Counted from the first letter of the stretch, positions 53,290 through 63,158 are shown. The stretch: DNA of 64,000 nt from Blastopirellula marina DSM 3645 (GCF_000153105.1 NZ_CH672376.1:1529385-1593384); one strand, 5' to 3'. Made by a program: numbers and translations. The notes: generated from the sequence alone by a model not told the origin.

Positions 53290-54042
53290 TCATTGCGGAC
53301 GCGGCATTAATATTTTTTCATCTTCATGAAGTGCAGAAGATACCAGCACGCGTGATGCGCCGATCGCCAATTGCGCTGCGATATCGGCCGATGTCTGCAT
53401 CCCACCTCCAGTAATCCACTCGACTCCCGCAAGTTGCGTCGACAACTCGCGGCACAGCATCTCGGTTCCGGTCCCCCTCCCCTGCCCAATGTGAGCCAGA
53501 TCGAGCAACACAATTCGCCTAACGCCGCACTCAAACGCGCGTTGCGCTACTTCTTCGGGACGAATCGCCGCACCCACAATCCGTAACGGACGACCATGCC
53601 GCAAATCAAGACTGAACGTCACGTCGTCGCCAAATTCGGCCGCGATCTGCTCCAGATCTTCCCAGCGTCGCAGCGTCTCGAGCCCGACAATCACGGATGC
53701 GACATTCTCTCGTGCCAGCACTTCGATCACGCGTTGGCAATCGGCAAGCGTCGCCAATCCGGCGTCGAGATGCAGCCGCAGACCGGCCTCTGCGATTTTC
53801 CGCCAATCTTCAACTTGCGGTCGACCGTCTAGAATCGCATCCAGATCCGCGACGTATGCATCCTCAAACGAATACGCGGTAACCATCGCTGCGGCGACGT
53901 CGCCAGGCTTTGATGAAGCGCACAACTTGCTTTCGATCGGACGATAGCGACGCCGCAAGCCGCCGACGCCGCGCACCACGTGCCGGTCTTTCAAATCGAT
54001 CACCGGCAAGATCACCGGCGGCAACTTAGAAAGTGAAGTCAA
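53290..54042 (-). CDS. HisA/HisF-like TIM-barrel protein
   Basis: 250 residues of the HisA fold: VIDLKDRHVVRGVGG at the first strand, VADLDAILDG in the place of HisA's catalytic Asp, LDAGLATLADCQ, SVIVGLETL, LDLRHGRPL and VEWITGGGMQT for the phosphate site. Similar proteins occur near methanopterin C1 genes in planctomycetes, and it is not certain that this one acts in histidine synthesis. No ATG opens the frame; a TTG at 54042 or 54024 or a GTG at 54015 must be used. The 54042 choice overlaps the upstream cyclase-like gene by 17 bp. Confidence 0.78.
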   Translation of the reverse strand: MTSLSKLPPVILPVIDLKDRHVVRGVGGLRRRYRPIESKLCASSKPGDVAAAMVTAYSFEDAYVADLDAILDGRPQVEDWRKIAEAGLRLHLDAGLATLADCQRVIEVLARENVASVIVGLETLRRWEDLEQIAAEFGDDVTFSLDLRHGRPLRIVGAAIRPEEVAQRAFECGVRRIVLLDLAHIGQGRGTGTEMLCRELSTQLAGVEWITGGGMQTSADIAAQLAIGASRVLVSSALHEDEKILMPRPQ

Positions 54043-55525
54043 TGGACTGATCAGAGTAGAGAGGCATATGGCGATAGTAAACTTCTAGGATCATCGCCGC
54101 CAAACAGGTCGTGTACAATCGCCCCCCCTCCTCAAAGTAAGGGTCGTCAAAGCGCCAGCTTCCCGCCTCGTACAACTTTGTCGATTGCGACTGCACCAGG
54201 TAGTTGCTTAGCTTGTCGTTCCACTTCGTCCACGCAGGCCCGCCTTGGTGCGCCATCACGTTGGTCGCGTAGTAGTTGAAATACATGTCACGCTGCGAGG
54301 GCCCCTCGGTCGCGAGAAACTTCGCTCCCCGTTGCAATCGCCGATCATTGCGACGCCATCCCAGATACATCCGTGACAACAGTCCGATCGCCGTTGTCGT
54401 CGGCCGCTTCCCCGGCCGCTGATATCCATAGTAGGCGCCGGCGTCGGTTTGCACCGTATCGAGAAAGTACTCCGCCAGACCAACTTTGGCGGACGAAACT
54501 TGCAGCCCGCCGATCAAGGCGCTCTTCAGCGCCATCAATTGCCAACCATAAACCGACGTATCGCCTGGCTCGCCCGGTTGATAGCGCCACCCGCCTTCGA
54601 GATGCTGCGCGAACTCAATAAACTTCACCGCCTCCTGAGCATCCTGGCGCAGATCAGGATCTTCGGTCATGGCGTACGCTTCGCACAGCGCGATCGCCGC
54701 CAAGCCGTGACAATACATGCCAAACTTACTGCCGCCGGTCAGATCGCCTCCTCGATTGCTGACGATCATGTTCGTTCTCAGATAGTAGAGCCCCTTAGCA
54801 ACCGTCTCTTGATAGGGACTTTCACGCAGATGCGTGTAACCCTTGCCCAAAAACGGCAGCAGCGCCAGACCGGTCGCGCCGGTCAACGCATGCGCGGTTC
54901 CCGGATCGGTAGCACGCGCTCCCTGAGGGCCGTTGCGATGATTGAAGTCCCAATGACCATCGTCGTTTTGCTGCGCAGCGATCCAGGCCAACGCGCGTTC
55001 GACGGCGTCTTGCGTCGCTTGTGAGCCTCCGCGCTGCTGCAGCAAACCTGGTTGCTTGGCGGGATCTCTTCCTTCAAATCCACCGGCGCCGGCCGGCGGT
55101 ACGTAAGTCAGCGTCGCCGAATCCGAGAACTGCAACGCCGGGGACGGAATCGAAGCGATTGGCGCTGCGGACGGAGCAGTCTGCGCCAGTTGCTGCGCCA
55201 ACTCCTCAAGCGCAAAAGTCGAATCGTTGATGACTTCCCCCTGGATGTCCGCAACTTCCGGCTGCCACTTGGGGATCTCGGTAATCGGAACAGTCGGGTC
55301 GGCTTCGCCGAGAATGATCCCCGGCGGGCCTTCTCGTCGATCGTCGCGCAAGATCCACAATCCAAGCGCCAGCACCACCAATAAATGAAACAGCAAACTG
55401 AACATCCAGCCAGCCGAGCCTTGAAAACGGCGCGACAGCCACAGCACGAGCGCATTCTCCTTCTTCCTGACCCGCGAAGGAGCCGGAGACTCGGCGACAT
55501 TTGTCGATGCCGAAAGGATGCGCAT
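54026..55525 (-). CDS. Membrane-anchored squalene-cyclase-fold protein (paralogue 1)
   Basis: 499 residues. A basic cytoplasmic N-terminus and one membrane segment (about 39-60, FSLLFHLLVVLALGLWI) are followed by an Ala/Pro linker and a cyclase-like alpha barrel (about 165-490). The repeats read QNDDGHWDFNHRNGP, HLEGGWRYQPGEPGDTSVYGWQLMALKSA, DAGAYYGYQRPGKRPTTTAIGL and YYATNVMAHQGG. The same order is found in the 57578 gene, so they are paralogues. No DxDD or zinc motif was found, so catalysis is doubtful. The gene overlaps the HisA-like gene at its 3' end. Confidence 0.8.
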   Translation of the reverse strand: MRILSASTNVAESPAPSRVRKKENALVLWLSRRFQGSAGWMFSLLFHLLVVLALGLWILRDDRREGPPGIILGEADPTVPITEIPKWQPEVADIQGEVINDSTFALEELAQQLAQTAPSAAPIASIPSPALQFSDSATLTYVPPAGAGGFEGRDPAKQPGLLQQRGGSQATQDAVERALAWIAAQQNDDGHWDFNHRNGPQGARATDPGTAHALTGATGLALLPFLGKGYTHLRESPYQETVAKGLYYLRTNMIVSNRGGDLTGGSKFGMYCHGLAAIALCEAYAMTEDPDLRQDAQEAVKFIEFAQHLEGGWRYQPGEPGDTSVYGWQLMALKSALIGGLQVSSAKVGLAEYFLDTVQTDAGAYYGYQRPGKRPTTTAIGLLSRMYLGWRRNDRRLQRGAKFLATEGPSQRDMYFNYYATNVMAHQGGPAWTKWNDKLSNYLVQSQSTKLYEAGSWRFDDPYFEEGGRLYTTCLAAMILEVYYRHMPLYSDQSIDFTF

Positions 55526-55835
55526 AAATCGCTACCACCGAAACAATGAGTACGCGCCGCACAATCGGCGCGCAGCACCAGGATCACCGTCAACTATAGC
55601 TTGATTGAAACTGCAAGCGTGACGCAAATATTGCGTGTCAAAAGTACGCGAGCTCACTCAATCCCTTTTGCGCGAACATCCATCGTCAGACCGCGATCCG
55701 AGTAGCCCACAGAGCGGGCCTCTTTCGAGGTAAAATATTCTTCGCAATCCCTTCAAAAACAGGAAAGCGGGCGAGAAATCTCGTAAAATCGCTTTCGCAG
55801 GCTGTACTGCTTCGAACCATGCGAAAGCGAACTCC
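55526..55835. promoter_or_regulatory. Divergent intergenic region
   Basis: 310 bp between divergent cyclase-fold and beta-propeller genes, which must carry both promoters. No repeat, hairpin or RNA gene was recognised. Confidence 0.4.
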
Positions 55836-57458
55836 ATGAAATCGATTCGTCTCTTTTGGCTTCTGACGTTTCTCGTCACCTGGTCAACAGCCCCTAAGAC
55901 GCCTTGCTTGAAGGGGGCGGAACCTCCGCACATCCAGGATATCGTCGCCGCCGGCCGCCAGACTCAGGAACGACTGGCCACCGACACGGCAGCCTGGACG
56001 ACGGTATTGGAATTGCCCAATGATCTCTTCGCAGAGGTCGATACCGTTCGCGCTGCGGACATGGAAAAGCAAGTGATTCGCTTAACCAAAGGCGATAGCA
56101 GATTGGAAATTGCCGAAATCATCAGCAGGGAGGGGCTGTGGTACGTCACGACCAAAGAAGGCAATTTCAAATACCGTCCCTTCGAAGCGCCGCTGTCATT
56201 TCCCGCCGCCTATTTCTTTCTGGCGAGAAGTGAAATCCGCATGATCGTCGACGAAATCGATGAAGCGGTGAATTTCGCAGGCGTCGCTGACAATGTCGCC
56301 ACCTATCGCATGCCGCTGCCTGAGGCCAATGCGCAGCAAATCAAGTCAGCCCTGAAGATGATCAAGGACGCGGAAACCCGTTCTCCCGATAGCGTGAATC
56401 AAAAAATGCGGGACACGAAGCAGATGCTGGAAGGGACCCTCAACACCGGCATCGAGGTGAAGCTCGACATAACGAATGGAGTCATCCTTAAAGATGGCGT
56501 CTTCAAAAAGCAAGTTTGGTTCAAAAACTTTCGCTGGGTTCCCGCATCAGAAGACTCACAGTTCGATATCAGTCAGCAACAATGGACCGATCGGACGCAG
56601 CCCCTAGCGAATCAAGAGTCGCTTCGTGACTTAATCACGATCGCAAATCAACCGTTATGGCGCCCCGGCACGCCCGACGGGGATATGAATTTGCTGCTCT
56701 TGAATATCCGCACGGGAGACTTCCGCCGACTCCCCTATCAACACGGCGTCGCCCTGGGAGGCTGCTTTTCAAAAGACCGATCCCGGGTCTACTTGGCCGG
56801 CAATCTTCCGCTGGAAGGCAGCATGTGCCTCTTTGAGATCGATCTGCTCTCGGGCGAAAACATTCGAATTGGGGGGCCAGAACTGCAGTCCGGCATGGTC
56901 TTATCATGCGTCCTGTCGCCTGACGATCGATATTTGGCCGTCTTGAAACAAGCAACCGGAAAGGGGCCGCTTGATTTTCAGATTTACATTCATGACCTCG
57001 AAACTGGAGAAACCCGTCCGCTAGGCGAAACCATGGATACCGGCTTCCCCTCTTGGCTGCCGGACGGCAAGGGGATCGTGCTGGTGACCCGCGAGTACGC
57101 CGCGCTCGACAAGCCTTCGATCAATACCGTTTGCCGCATGGATCTGAGCGGAAAAATCACCTCGCTGTTGCAAGGCTCTAGCCCGGTAATGCTCATGTCA
57201 GAGTCGCGCATCATGTACGAAAATAATGAGACCGATCTTTGGTATTCTTGCGACCTTGATGGCAAAGATGTCCAAATGATCGGCGATGGCCTGAAAGGCT
57301 ATGGCTTCCCGACCGCAAGTCCCGACGGGAATCAGGTGATCATGATGAAATTTGGCGGAGCAGAAGGGCCGCGGCCTTATCTCGTCGAGATTTCATCGGG
57401 CCAAGCGACGCCGATCCCTGCTGGTCCTGGCCTCTGGGCGTATCCAGCCTGGCGATAA
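55836..57458 (+). CDS. Exported protein with a LolA-like part and a TolB-like beta-propeller
   Basis: 540 residues with a signal peptide (LFWLLTFLVTWSTA). Residues about 30-270 form a beta-rich domain that resembles LolA/DUF2092-type sensors (LEIAEIISREGLWYVTTKEGNFKY, NTGIEVKLDITNGVIL). Residues about 280-540 contain WD40-like PD40 repeats (SPDDRYLAVLKQ, LPDGKGIVLVTREY, SPDGNQVIMMKF), so a propeller, likely for binding. It lies between two squalene-cyclase-fold paralogues, which hints at a shared envelope role. Confidence 0.72.
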   Translation: MKSIRLFWLLTFLVTWSTAPKTPCLKGAEPPHIQDIVAAGRQTQERLATDTAAWTTVLELPNDLFAEVDTVRAADMEKQVIRLTKGDSRLEIAEIISREGLWYVTTKEGNFKYRPFEAPLSFPAAYFFLARSEIRMIVDEIDEAVNFAGVADNVATYRMPLPEANAQQIKSALKMIKDAETRSPDSVNQKMRDTKQMLEGTLNTGIEVKLDITNGVILKDGVFKKQVWFKNFRWVPASEDSQFDISQQQWTDRTQPLANQESLRDLITIANQPLWRPGTPDGDMNLLLLNIRTGDFRRLPYQHGVALGGCFSKDRSRVYLAGNLPLEGSMCLFEIDLLSGENIRIGGPELQSGMVLSCVLSPDDRYLAVLKQATGKGPLDFQIYIHDLETGETRPLGETMDTGFPSWLPDGKGIVLVTREYAALDKPSINTVCRMDLSGKITSLLQGSSPVMLMSESRIMYENNETDLWYSCDLDGKDVQMIGDGLKGYGFPTASPDGNQVIMMKFGGAEGPRPYLVEISSGQATPIPAGPGLWAYPAWR

Positions 57459-57522
57459 TCCCAATGCTTTCCAGCGGCGCCCATGAGACTCCGCTTGGCG
57501 TTTGCTGCACTCGCAACAAAAA

Positions 57523-57547
57523 GAGCCGCTCTCTAAGGAAGCGGCTC
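57523..57547 (-). terminator. Intrinsic terminator
   Basis: GAGCCGCT, 9-base loop, AGCGGCTC, followed on the minus strand by TTTTTGTTG. It ends the 57578 gene (minus); since it lies 65 bp after the propeller stop it may also act on the plus strand. Confidence 0.7.
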
Positions 57548-57577
57548 ATTTGCTACGCAATATCCCCAACGACCTGC

Positions 57578-59104
57578 TTACAGCGGAAAGTCTTCTTCCG
57601 ATGCGGTGTTCTTATAGATCGGCAGGTGACGGTAGTAAACTTCCAACGTTAGCAGCGATAGCGAAGTGTTGTAGAGCCGCCCACCTTTGTCGGTGAACCC
57701 GCCGGTGAAATGCCAGCTACCGGCTTCGGGCTGCCCCTCTTTGACCTGTGAGTTGATCAAGAAGTCGCGCTGCTTCACGTTCCAGGCTTCCCATTTGGCG
57801 CCGCCATGGTGACGCATCACCTGCGTTGCGTAATAGTTGTAGTACATGTTGGCTCCGCCGCCCAACGACGGGCCCTGGCCAGCCAGATAGTCGACCCCCT
57901 TCTCCAGAGCCGGGTTTTCTTTCTTCCAGCCCAGATACATGCGGCACAACAGCCCGACGGCCGTCATCGACGCCTTGGCGCCGGGATCGGCGTAGCCATA
58001 CTTGGCGCCGCCGTCCGACTGGACTGAATCAAGGAACTTCATCGAGCCGGCAATCGTGTTACGCGGAACCTCTAAGTAGCCCATATGGCCGCTCTTCAGC
58101 GCCATTAACTGCCAACCAACCACCGAAGTATCGCCGGCCTGGCGCGGTTTGTAACGCCATCCGCCCCCGACCGGATCCTGGCATGCGACGATATAGTTCA
58201 GCGAAGCCTGGGCGGGCGCCATCAAGTTTTTGTCTTGCGTCATCGCATAGGCTTCACATAGTGCGATCGACCCCAGACCATGCGAATACATATTCCCCTG
58301 GGCGTCGACCAGGCTCCCTTCGCGGCCGCGAACTTGCATCAAGCGAACCAGCGCCGTCAGTCCGGCGTTTACCTGCTTCTTGTACTTGCCCTCTTTATGC
58401 GTATGGCCTGAGCCTAAAAACGGCAACAAGCCCATCGCGGTCGCTGCTCGGGGAGAATTGCTAAACTCGCCAAAGTTTTTCGATTCGCCTGGCTTTTTGG
58501 CGCCGCGACGATGATCAAAATTCCAGGTCCCATCTGGCAGTTGATGGTCGGCGATCCATTTGATGCCGTTGACCACGGCCGCTTCGCTGCCGCCGTTTCC
58601 GCCCCCTTCGCTCAACATTTTGGTGCGCGTCGCCTGACCGCGGCCGCTAGTGCCGTTACCAGTCAATCCGGCGTTGTCGGTCATCATGTCTGAGAAGGGC
58701 GCCGTCTGATCCGCAAAGTCGACTAGGTCGAGCTGCTGCGTCGCCGCTTCCATCTCTTGAAAATCGGAGACGATGTTTTCTTCTGCGATAACCGCTTCTT
58801 CCATTTGCTCTGGCGGCTTGTCGAAGTCGAGCTTCATTTCATCGATCGGCTCGAATTCTTCCATGACAAATTCGTCGATCTCTTCCGCATCGGCGGTGTC
58901 GTCGACGGTGATCTCACGCTGCTGATTCATCTTTTGCGCGACCGGCAACAAGACCAGCACCAAAATCAGCAAGAAGTGGACAACCAGACTGACCAGCCAC
59001 GAAGGAACCGCGGTCAGCAGCAAAAATCGGCTGCTTACTGCGGGACGGACATCATCTTCATGATCCGGTTCGATATCGTTCTGGGGAGCATTGGGAGTGG
59101 CCAT
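57578..59104 (-). CDS. Membrane-anchored squalene-cyclase-fold protein (paralogue 2)
   Basis: 508 residues. One membrane segment (about 30-55, WLVSLVVHFLLILVLVLLP), then a very acidic linker (about 68-120, DDTADAEEIDEFVMEEFEPID) and the same barrel as the 54026 product (LPDGTWNFDHRRGA, GGGWRYKPRQAGDTSVVGWQLMALKSGHMGY, YYNYYATQVMRHHGGA). The extracellular or periplasmic side is uncertain. No catalytic acid motif was seen. The acidic linker replaces the Ala/Pro linker of paralogue 1. Confidence 0.8.
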   Translation of the reverse strand: MATPNAPQNDIEPDHEDDVRPAVSSRFLLLTAVPSWLVSLVVHFLLILVLVLLPVAQKMNQQREITVDDTADAEEIDEFVMEEFEPIDEMKLDFDKPPEQMEEAVIAEENIVSDFQEMEAATQQLDLVDFADQTAPFSDMMTDNAGLTGNGTSGRGQATRTKMLSEGGGNGGSEAAVVNGIKWIADHQLPDGTWNFDHRRGAKKPGESKNFGEFSNSPRAATAMGLLPFLGSGHTHKEGKYKKQVNAGLTALVRLMQVRGREGSLVDAQGNMYSHGLGSIALCEAYAMTQDKNLMAPAQASLNYIVACQDPVGGGWRYKPRQAGDTSVVGWQLMALKSGHMGYLEVPRNTIAGSMKFLDSVQSDGGAKYGYADPGAKASMTAVGLLCRMYLGWKKENPALEKGVDYLAGQGPSLGGGANMYYNYYATQVMRHHGGAKWEAWNVKQRDFLINSQVKEGQPEAGSWHFTGGFTDKGGRLYNTSLSLLTLEVYYRHLPIYKNTASEEDFPL

Positions 59105-59518
59105 AAACGTTTACCTTCGCTCCGCGACATTCGCGCGGGAACATTCCTTGAACGCAGAAAAGAAAAGAGTCGGATGCAGATTTGCCGCAGGGAAAAGGAG
59201 GACGCCGGCAAGAATATGCCGAAAGTCAACAAATCTTCAACAAAATCAATTTTAGAGGGTACCAACCGCCGCCACACCCCCTAACAGGGGCCATTCTTGC
59301 CGTTGAGCCTCACTAGGACATTCGTTTCTACCCTTCACGAATATTCCACGAGAATCTAACGTTCCCAAAATTGTGAAGTACTCAGCCGGATTGATGAATC
59401 TGCTTTCCGGCGGAAAGGGACTAGCCGACTCCCCATGTCATTCGGTATATTGCGGGATTCCAACCCATAGATTGAGTATCACTCTAATCCACTTGAAGCT
59501 GTCCAGGGATCCGGCGTC
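59105..59518. other. Long intergenic region without a gene
   Basis: 414 bp between the divergent cyclase-fold gene and rpmG. A small hairpin (CCCCT, AAC, AGGGG at 59278-59290) is the only structure seen. No tRNA was recognised despite the common pairing of rpmG with tRNA genes. Confidence 0.5.
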
Positions 59519-59683
59519 ATGGCCAAAAAGAGCAAAAAAGCAGAAACCGTCTTTCTCGTATGCGAGGAATCGGGCGACTACAACTACACCCTGAAACGCA
59601 AGCCGGGCGGCGAAAAGCTAAAGCTCAAGAAATATTGCCCGCGCCTGCGCAAGCACACTTGGCACAACGAAAAGAAAAAGTAG
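59519..59683 (+). CDS. rpmG: 50S ribosomal protein L33
   Basis: A 54-residue protein that begins [17 protein letters not shown] and ends [20 protein letters not shown], the L33 C-terminal hallmark. The four-Cys zinc form is not present: only Cys 15 and Cys 40 remain, so it is of the zinc-free type. Position: alone, 134 bp before recJ on the same strand. L33 binds near the E site of the large subunit. Confidence 0.93.
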   Translation: MAKKSKKAETVFLVCEESGDYNYTLKRKPGGEKLKLKKYCPRLRKHTWHNEKKK

Positions 59684-59817
59684 TCTCGGACTATTTTGCC
59701 GCGACGATCCGCTGCGAACTGTCACATCTCTGGCGGTTCGTTGATTTTTGGGCCGATATGCGTCAGACTCACGTCCGTTTCGAATCGCATCGCCACGGAC
59801 TGGAGTAACTTTCCGCT

Positions 59818-61581
59818 ATGGAAAAGCGCTGGCGCATTTTTCCGCACGACGCTGCCCGCATCCGACAGCTCGAGCAATCGGCTGGAGTTCCCCCGGTTGT
59901 CGCCCAGCTTCTCATCAGCCGCGGCATTTGCGATCCCAATGCGATTCGCGGCTTTCTCGAAGCGAAATTCTCGGACCTGCGCGACCCGGACCTGCTTCCC
60001 GGCGTTACTGCCGCCGTCGAACGTATTGATGCGGCGATCAAAGCCAAACGCCGCATTACCATCTACGGCGACTACGACGCCGACGGCATCACCGGATCGG
60101 CGATTCTCTATCGCTGCCTGCAAACGCTTGGCGCCGACGTCGGCTATTACGTTCCCAGCCGCTTTGACGAAGGCTACGGCCTAAACAGCGAAGCGTTGGA
60201 AAAGCTGGTCCAACGTGGAACCCATCTGCTGATCACCGTCGACTGCGGTATCGCCAGCGTCAAAGAAGCGGACCGCGCAAAAGAGCTGGGTCTGGAACTG
60301 ATCATTACCGACCATCACGAGATGGCCGAGCGACTGCCCGACGCGGCGGCGATTGTCCATCCGCGCCTGCCTGGAACCAACTATCCCTTCGGCGGACTTT
60401 GCGGCGCCGGCGTCGCTTTCAAACTTGCCTGGGCGCTCTGTCAAAAAGCGAGCAACGCCCGGCGCGTCACCGACCGGCTGCGCAATTTTCTGCTGACCGC
60501 CGTCGGCCTGGCGTCGATCGGCACCGTCGCCGACGTTGTGCCGCTCTTGGACGAAAATCGCCTGATCGTCCGTCACGGCCTGAACTGCCTGCGCGAGCAT
60601 TCCGTTCCCGGCATCGAAGCATTGCTGGAAGTCGCGAAGCTCGGTGACAAGAAGCAACTAACCAGCGAAGACATCGGGTTTATGATCGGCCCTCGCCTGA
60701 ATGCGGCGGGCCGACTTGGCCAAGCGCAGCTAGCGATCGAACTGCTGACGACCGATTCGCCCGAACGCGCCCGAGCGCTGGCCGAGTACATTCATCAGCT
60801 GAACGACAGCCGCGGCAGTCTCGAACGCAGCATTAATCTCGCCGCTCAAAAGCAAGCCAAAGAAGAGTTCGATCCGGTCAACGATCCGGCCCTCGTCCTA
60901 GCTGGGCATGGTTGGCACGTCGGCGTGATCGGAATTGTCGCCGGTCGGTTGGCCGAAAAATACAATCGTCCGGTCATTCTGATCGCGCTCGATCAAGCAG
61001 GCGTAAAGCCCGGCGTCGGCTCGGCGCGCAGCGCATGCGGCTTGAATCTGCACGAAGCGCTCAAATCTTGCGAGCATCATTTGCTCGGTTGCGGCGGACA
61101 TGCGGCCGCGGCGGGCCTACAGATTTCGCCAGACAAGATCGAAGCTTTTCGCGCCGAGTTCCTCGAATACGCCGCCAGCGAAGTCACCGACGAATCGCAA
61201 ATCGCCGAACTCGCGATCGACGCCGAAGCCCCGATCAGCCAACTGACGTTCAAGACGATCACCCAAATCGAAATGCTCGCCCCATTTGGTGCAGGAAACC
61301 GTCGCCCCATTATGTGCGCCAGCGGCGCCAAGTTGGTCGACAAACCGAAACGGATCGGCGGCGGCGAGCGCCATCTGTCGGTCCATCTAGAGCATCACGG
61401 AGTCCGCATCCGCGGCGTCGCCTTCGGCCAAGGAGACTGGGCCGAACCGCTCGCCAAACATGACGGGCTGCTCGATATCGCCTTCCAACCGGTCATCAAC
61501 AACTTCCGCGGCCGAAACAACGTCGAGCTGCAATTGGTCGACTGGAAACCGCACGAAGCCAACAACCCGCCACCGGCCTAG
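59818..61581 (+). CDS. recJ: Single-stranded-DNA-specific exonuclease RecJ
   Basis: 587 residues with the DHH phosphoesterase motifs: ITIYGDYDADGITGS, LLITVDCGIASV, LIITDHHE (catalytic D-H-H), and the DHHA1 part GCGGHAAAAGLQI near 420. Full-length for the bacterial form. It digests single-stranded DNA 5' to 3' in recombination and mismatch repair. RpmG precedes it and tRNA-Pro follows 220 bp later. Confidence 0.95.
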   Translation: MEKRWRIFPHDAARIRQLEQSAGVPPVVAQLLISRGICDPNAIRGFLEAKFSDLRDPDLLPGVTAAVERIDAAIKAKRRITIYGDYDADGITGSAILYRCLQTLGADVGYYVPSRFDEGYGLNSEALEKLVQRGTHLLITVDCGIASVKEADRAKELGLELIITDHHEMAERLPDAAAIVHPRLPGTNYPFGGLCGAGVAFKLAWALCQKASNARRVTDRLRNFLLTAVGLASIGTVADVVPLLDENRLIVRHGLNCLREHSVPGIEALLEVAKLGDKKQLTSEDIGFMIGPRLNAAGRLGQAQLAIELLTTDSPERARALAEYIHQLNDSRGSLERSINLAAQKQAKEEFDPVNDPALVLAGHGWHVGVIGIVAGRLAEKYNRPVILIALDQAGVKPGVGSARSACGLNLHEALKSCEHHLLGCGGHAAAAGLQISPDKIEAFRAEFLEYAASEVTDESQIAELAIDAEAPISQLTFKTITQIEMLAPFGAGNRRPIMCASGAKLVDKPKRIGGGERHLSVHLEHHGVRIRGVAFGQGDWAEPLAKHDGLLDIAFQPVINNFRGRNNVELQLVDWKPHEANNPPPA

Positions 61582-61801
61582 CGACCAGCAACGCATTGCC
61601 GCCTGACAAACATCGCCACCGATTTAGCAGAAGCCAACCCTCTCAACACATGAAGTCGGAAGTCCTTTGTCGCATTTGGGTTACGCCCCCAATTTTTCTG
61701 CGAACCGGCCATGTCGTTGTCGCCTCCTGCTATTGACGCTCAGGCATCGGACATCTATAAACGGACTTTCGACCTGAGGGATTTATCCGAACAGGTAGAA
61801 T

Positions 61802-62184
<383 letters not shown>

Positions 62185-62439
62185 ATGGACCACATGACCG
62201 CCGGCCTCTCTGTCCTCGATCAATCGTTCAATCCCCCCCTCATGTTTAATGCAGTCTTCTATGCGACGTGCCCAGAATGCGGCCAAAACGCCAACATTGG
62301 AAGCGTTCGATCGGGCAATTTAGTCATCACGTGCCCCACTTGTGACAAGGGGAAAGTACACGACGACATTCAATACAAAGATTTCATCAAGCAACTAGTT
62401 CGGAGGCTCGCAAACAGCCAAGACAACATGCATTCCTAG
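62185..62439 (+). CDS. Small zinc-ribbon protein of unknown function
   Basis: 84 residues. C29-PEC32-G then C50-PTC53-D make a plausible C-x2-C zinc ribbon, with a helical tail (YKDFIKQLVRRLANSQ). No family recognised. It lies between tRNA-Pro and the broken TIR gene, 63 bp before it, so it may belong to the same accessory block. Confidence 0.55.
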   Translation: MDHMTAGLSVLDQSFNPPLMFNAVFYATCPECGQNANIGSVRSGNLVITCPTCDKGKVHDDIQYKDFIKQLVRRLANSQDNMHS

Positions 62440-62502
62440 GCAAACACAAACCAACCGTGACATGCAACACAAGACGCATTCGCGTAGCCGCAGGGACCTC
62501 AA

Positions 62503-62736
62503 GTGTATAAGTACGATTTCGGATTCTCTTTCGCTGGCGAAGACCGCGAGTACGCGAAAGCCCTAGCTCAATTGGTAAAGCGGGAGAGCGTCCGCGTATT
62601 CTATGACGAAGACTTCGAGGCGGACCTTTGGGGACAAGATGTATACCAAGGATTCCAGCAGGTCTACGGAAAGGATTGCCGCTTCTTTGTTCCATTCATT
62701 TCGGCCAACTATATCGCGAAGAATTTGGAATTGCCC
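62503..62736 (+). pseudogene. TIR-domain gene truncated by an IS5-family remnant
   Basis: The GTG at 62503 opens YKYDFGFSFAGEDREYAKAL, then VRVFYDEDFEADLWGQDVY and FFVPFISANYIAKN, the first two-thirds of a TIR domain (TIR_2 group). The E and D in YDEDF fit the NADase-like acidic site. TIR proteins of this kind commonly act in phage defence or cell death. After about position 62736 the frame enters an IS, reading about ten more residues to a stop at 62769, so the C-terminal part is lost. Non-functional or at least damaged. Confidence 0.75.
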
Positions 62737-63158
62737 CTTTTTTTGCCGGAGCAAAGCTGCCGTCCATAAAAATTTCGTCCCAGTTGATGCGGCCTTGCTC
62801 ATCGAGTTCGTCGATGAACGCATGCCACATATCGACAAAGACGCCAGCTTCCTCCCATTCGGCCAATCGTCGCCAGCAAGTGCTTGGCGAGGGATACCAA
62901 TCGGGCAAGTCCTTCCAGCGGGCTCCGCTGCGAAGCACCCACAAAATACCTTCAAAACAGGCCCGATCGTCCGCCCGAGGCCTGCCACAACGACGTGTTG
63001 TCGGGACCTCAGGAATGAACGGCCTTACCATTTCCCACTGCTCATCGGTGAGCAACACTCCACGCCTGCCTGCCATCGAAGAACTCCTTTCGATGGTAGG
63101 TGTAACGCAAATCGTTACCTGGCGCAAGCTTATAACGCTAGGGTTTTGAAACAGCCTC
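62735..63158 (-). mobile_element. IS5-family (IS427-like) remnant, one end missing
   Basis: One outer inverted repeat is visible: the plus-strand sequence GGGTTTTGAAACAGCCTC (63141-63158), read on the minus strand as GAGGCTGTTTCAAAACCC, a usual end for this group. The other end, along with orfB, is gone; the left border is the join to the TIR gene near 62735. The remaining part encodes orfA only. Confidence 0.75.
62738..63076 (-). pseudogene. IS5-family transposase orfA fragment
   Basis: 113 residues from the ATG at 63076 up to the break. LTDEQWEMVRPFIPEVP and GRPRADDRACFEGILWVLRSGARWKDLP are the DUF4096-type N-terminal part, and W-D-E-I-F-M-D-G-S-F the first catalytic Asp region. It ends in PAKKG on A7 followed by GG, the slippery heptamer used for frameshift to orfB in this group. 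orfB is absent, so the transposase cannot act alone. Confidence 0.8.

Noticed and set aside
53036-53293. Open frame of 85 codons on the minus strand before the HisA-like gene
   Set aside because: No conserved pattern, and composition reads like random frame; also sits in the nqr upstream region.
59105-59518. A tRNA ahead of rpmG
   Set aside because: No cloverleaf could be formed; only a 5-bp hairpin is present.
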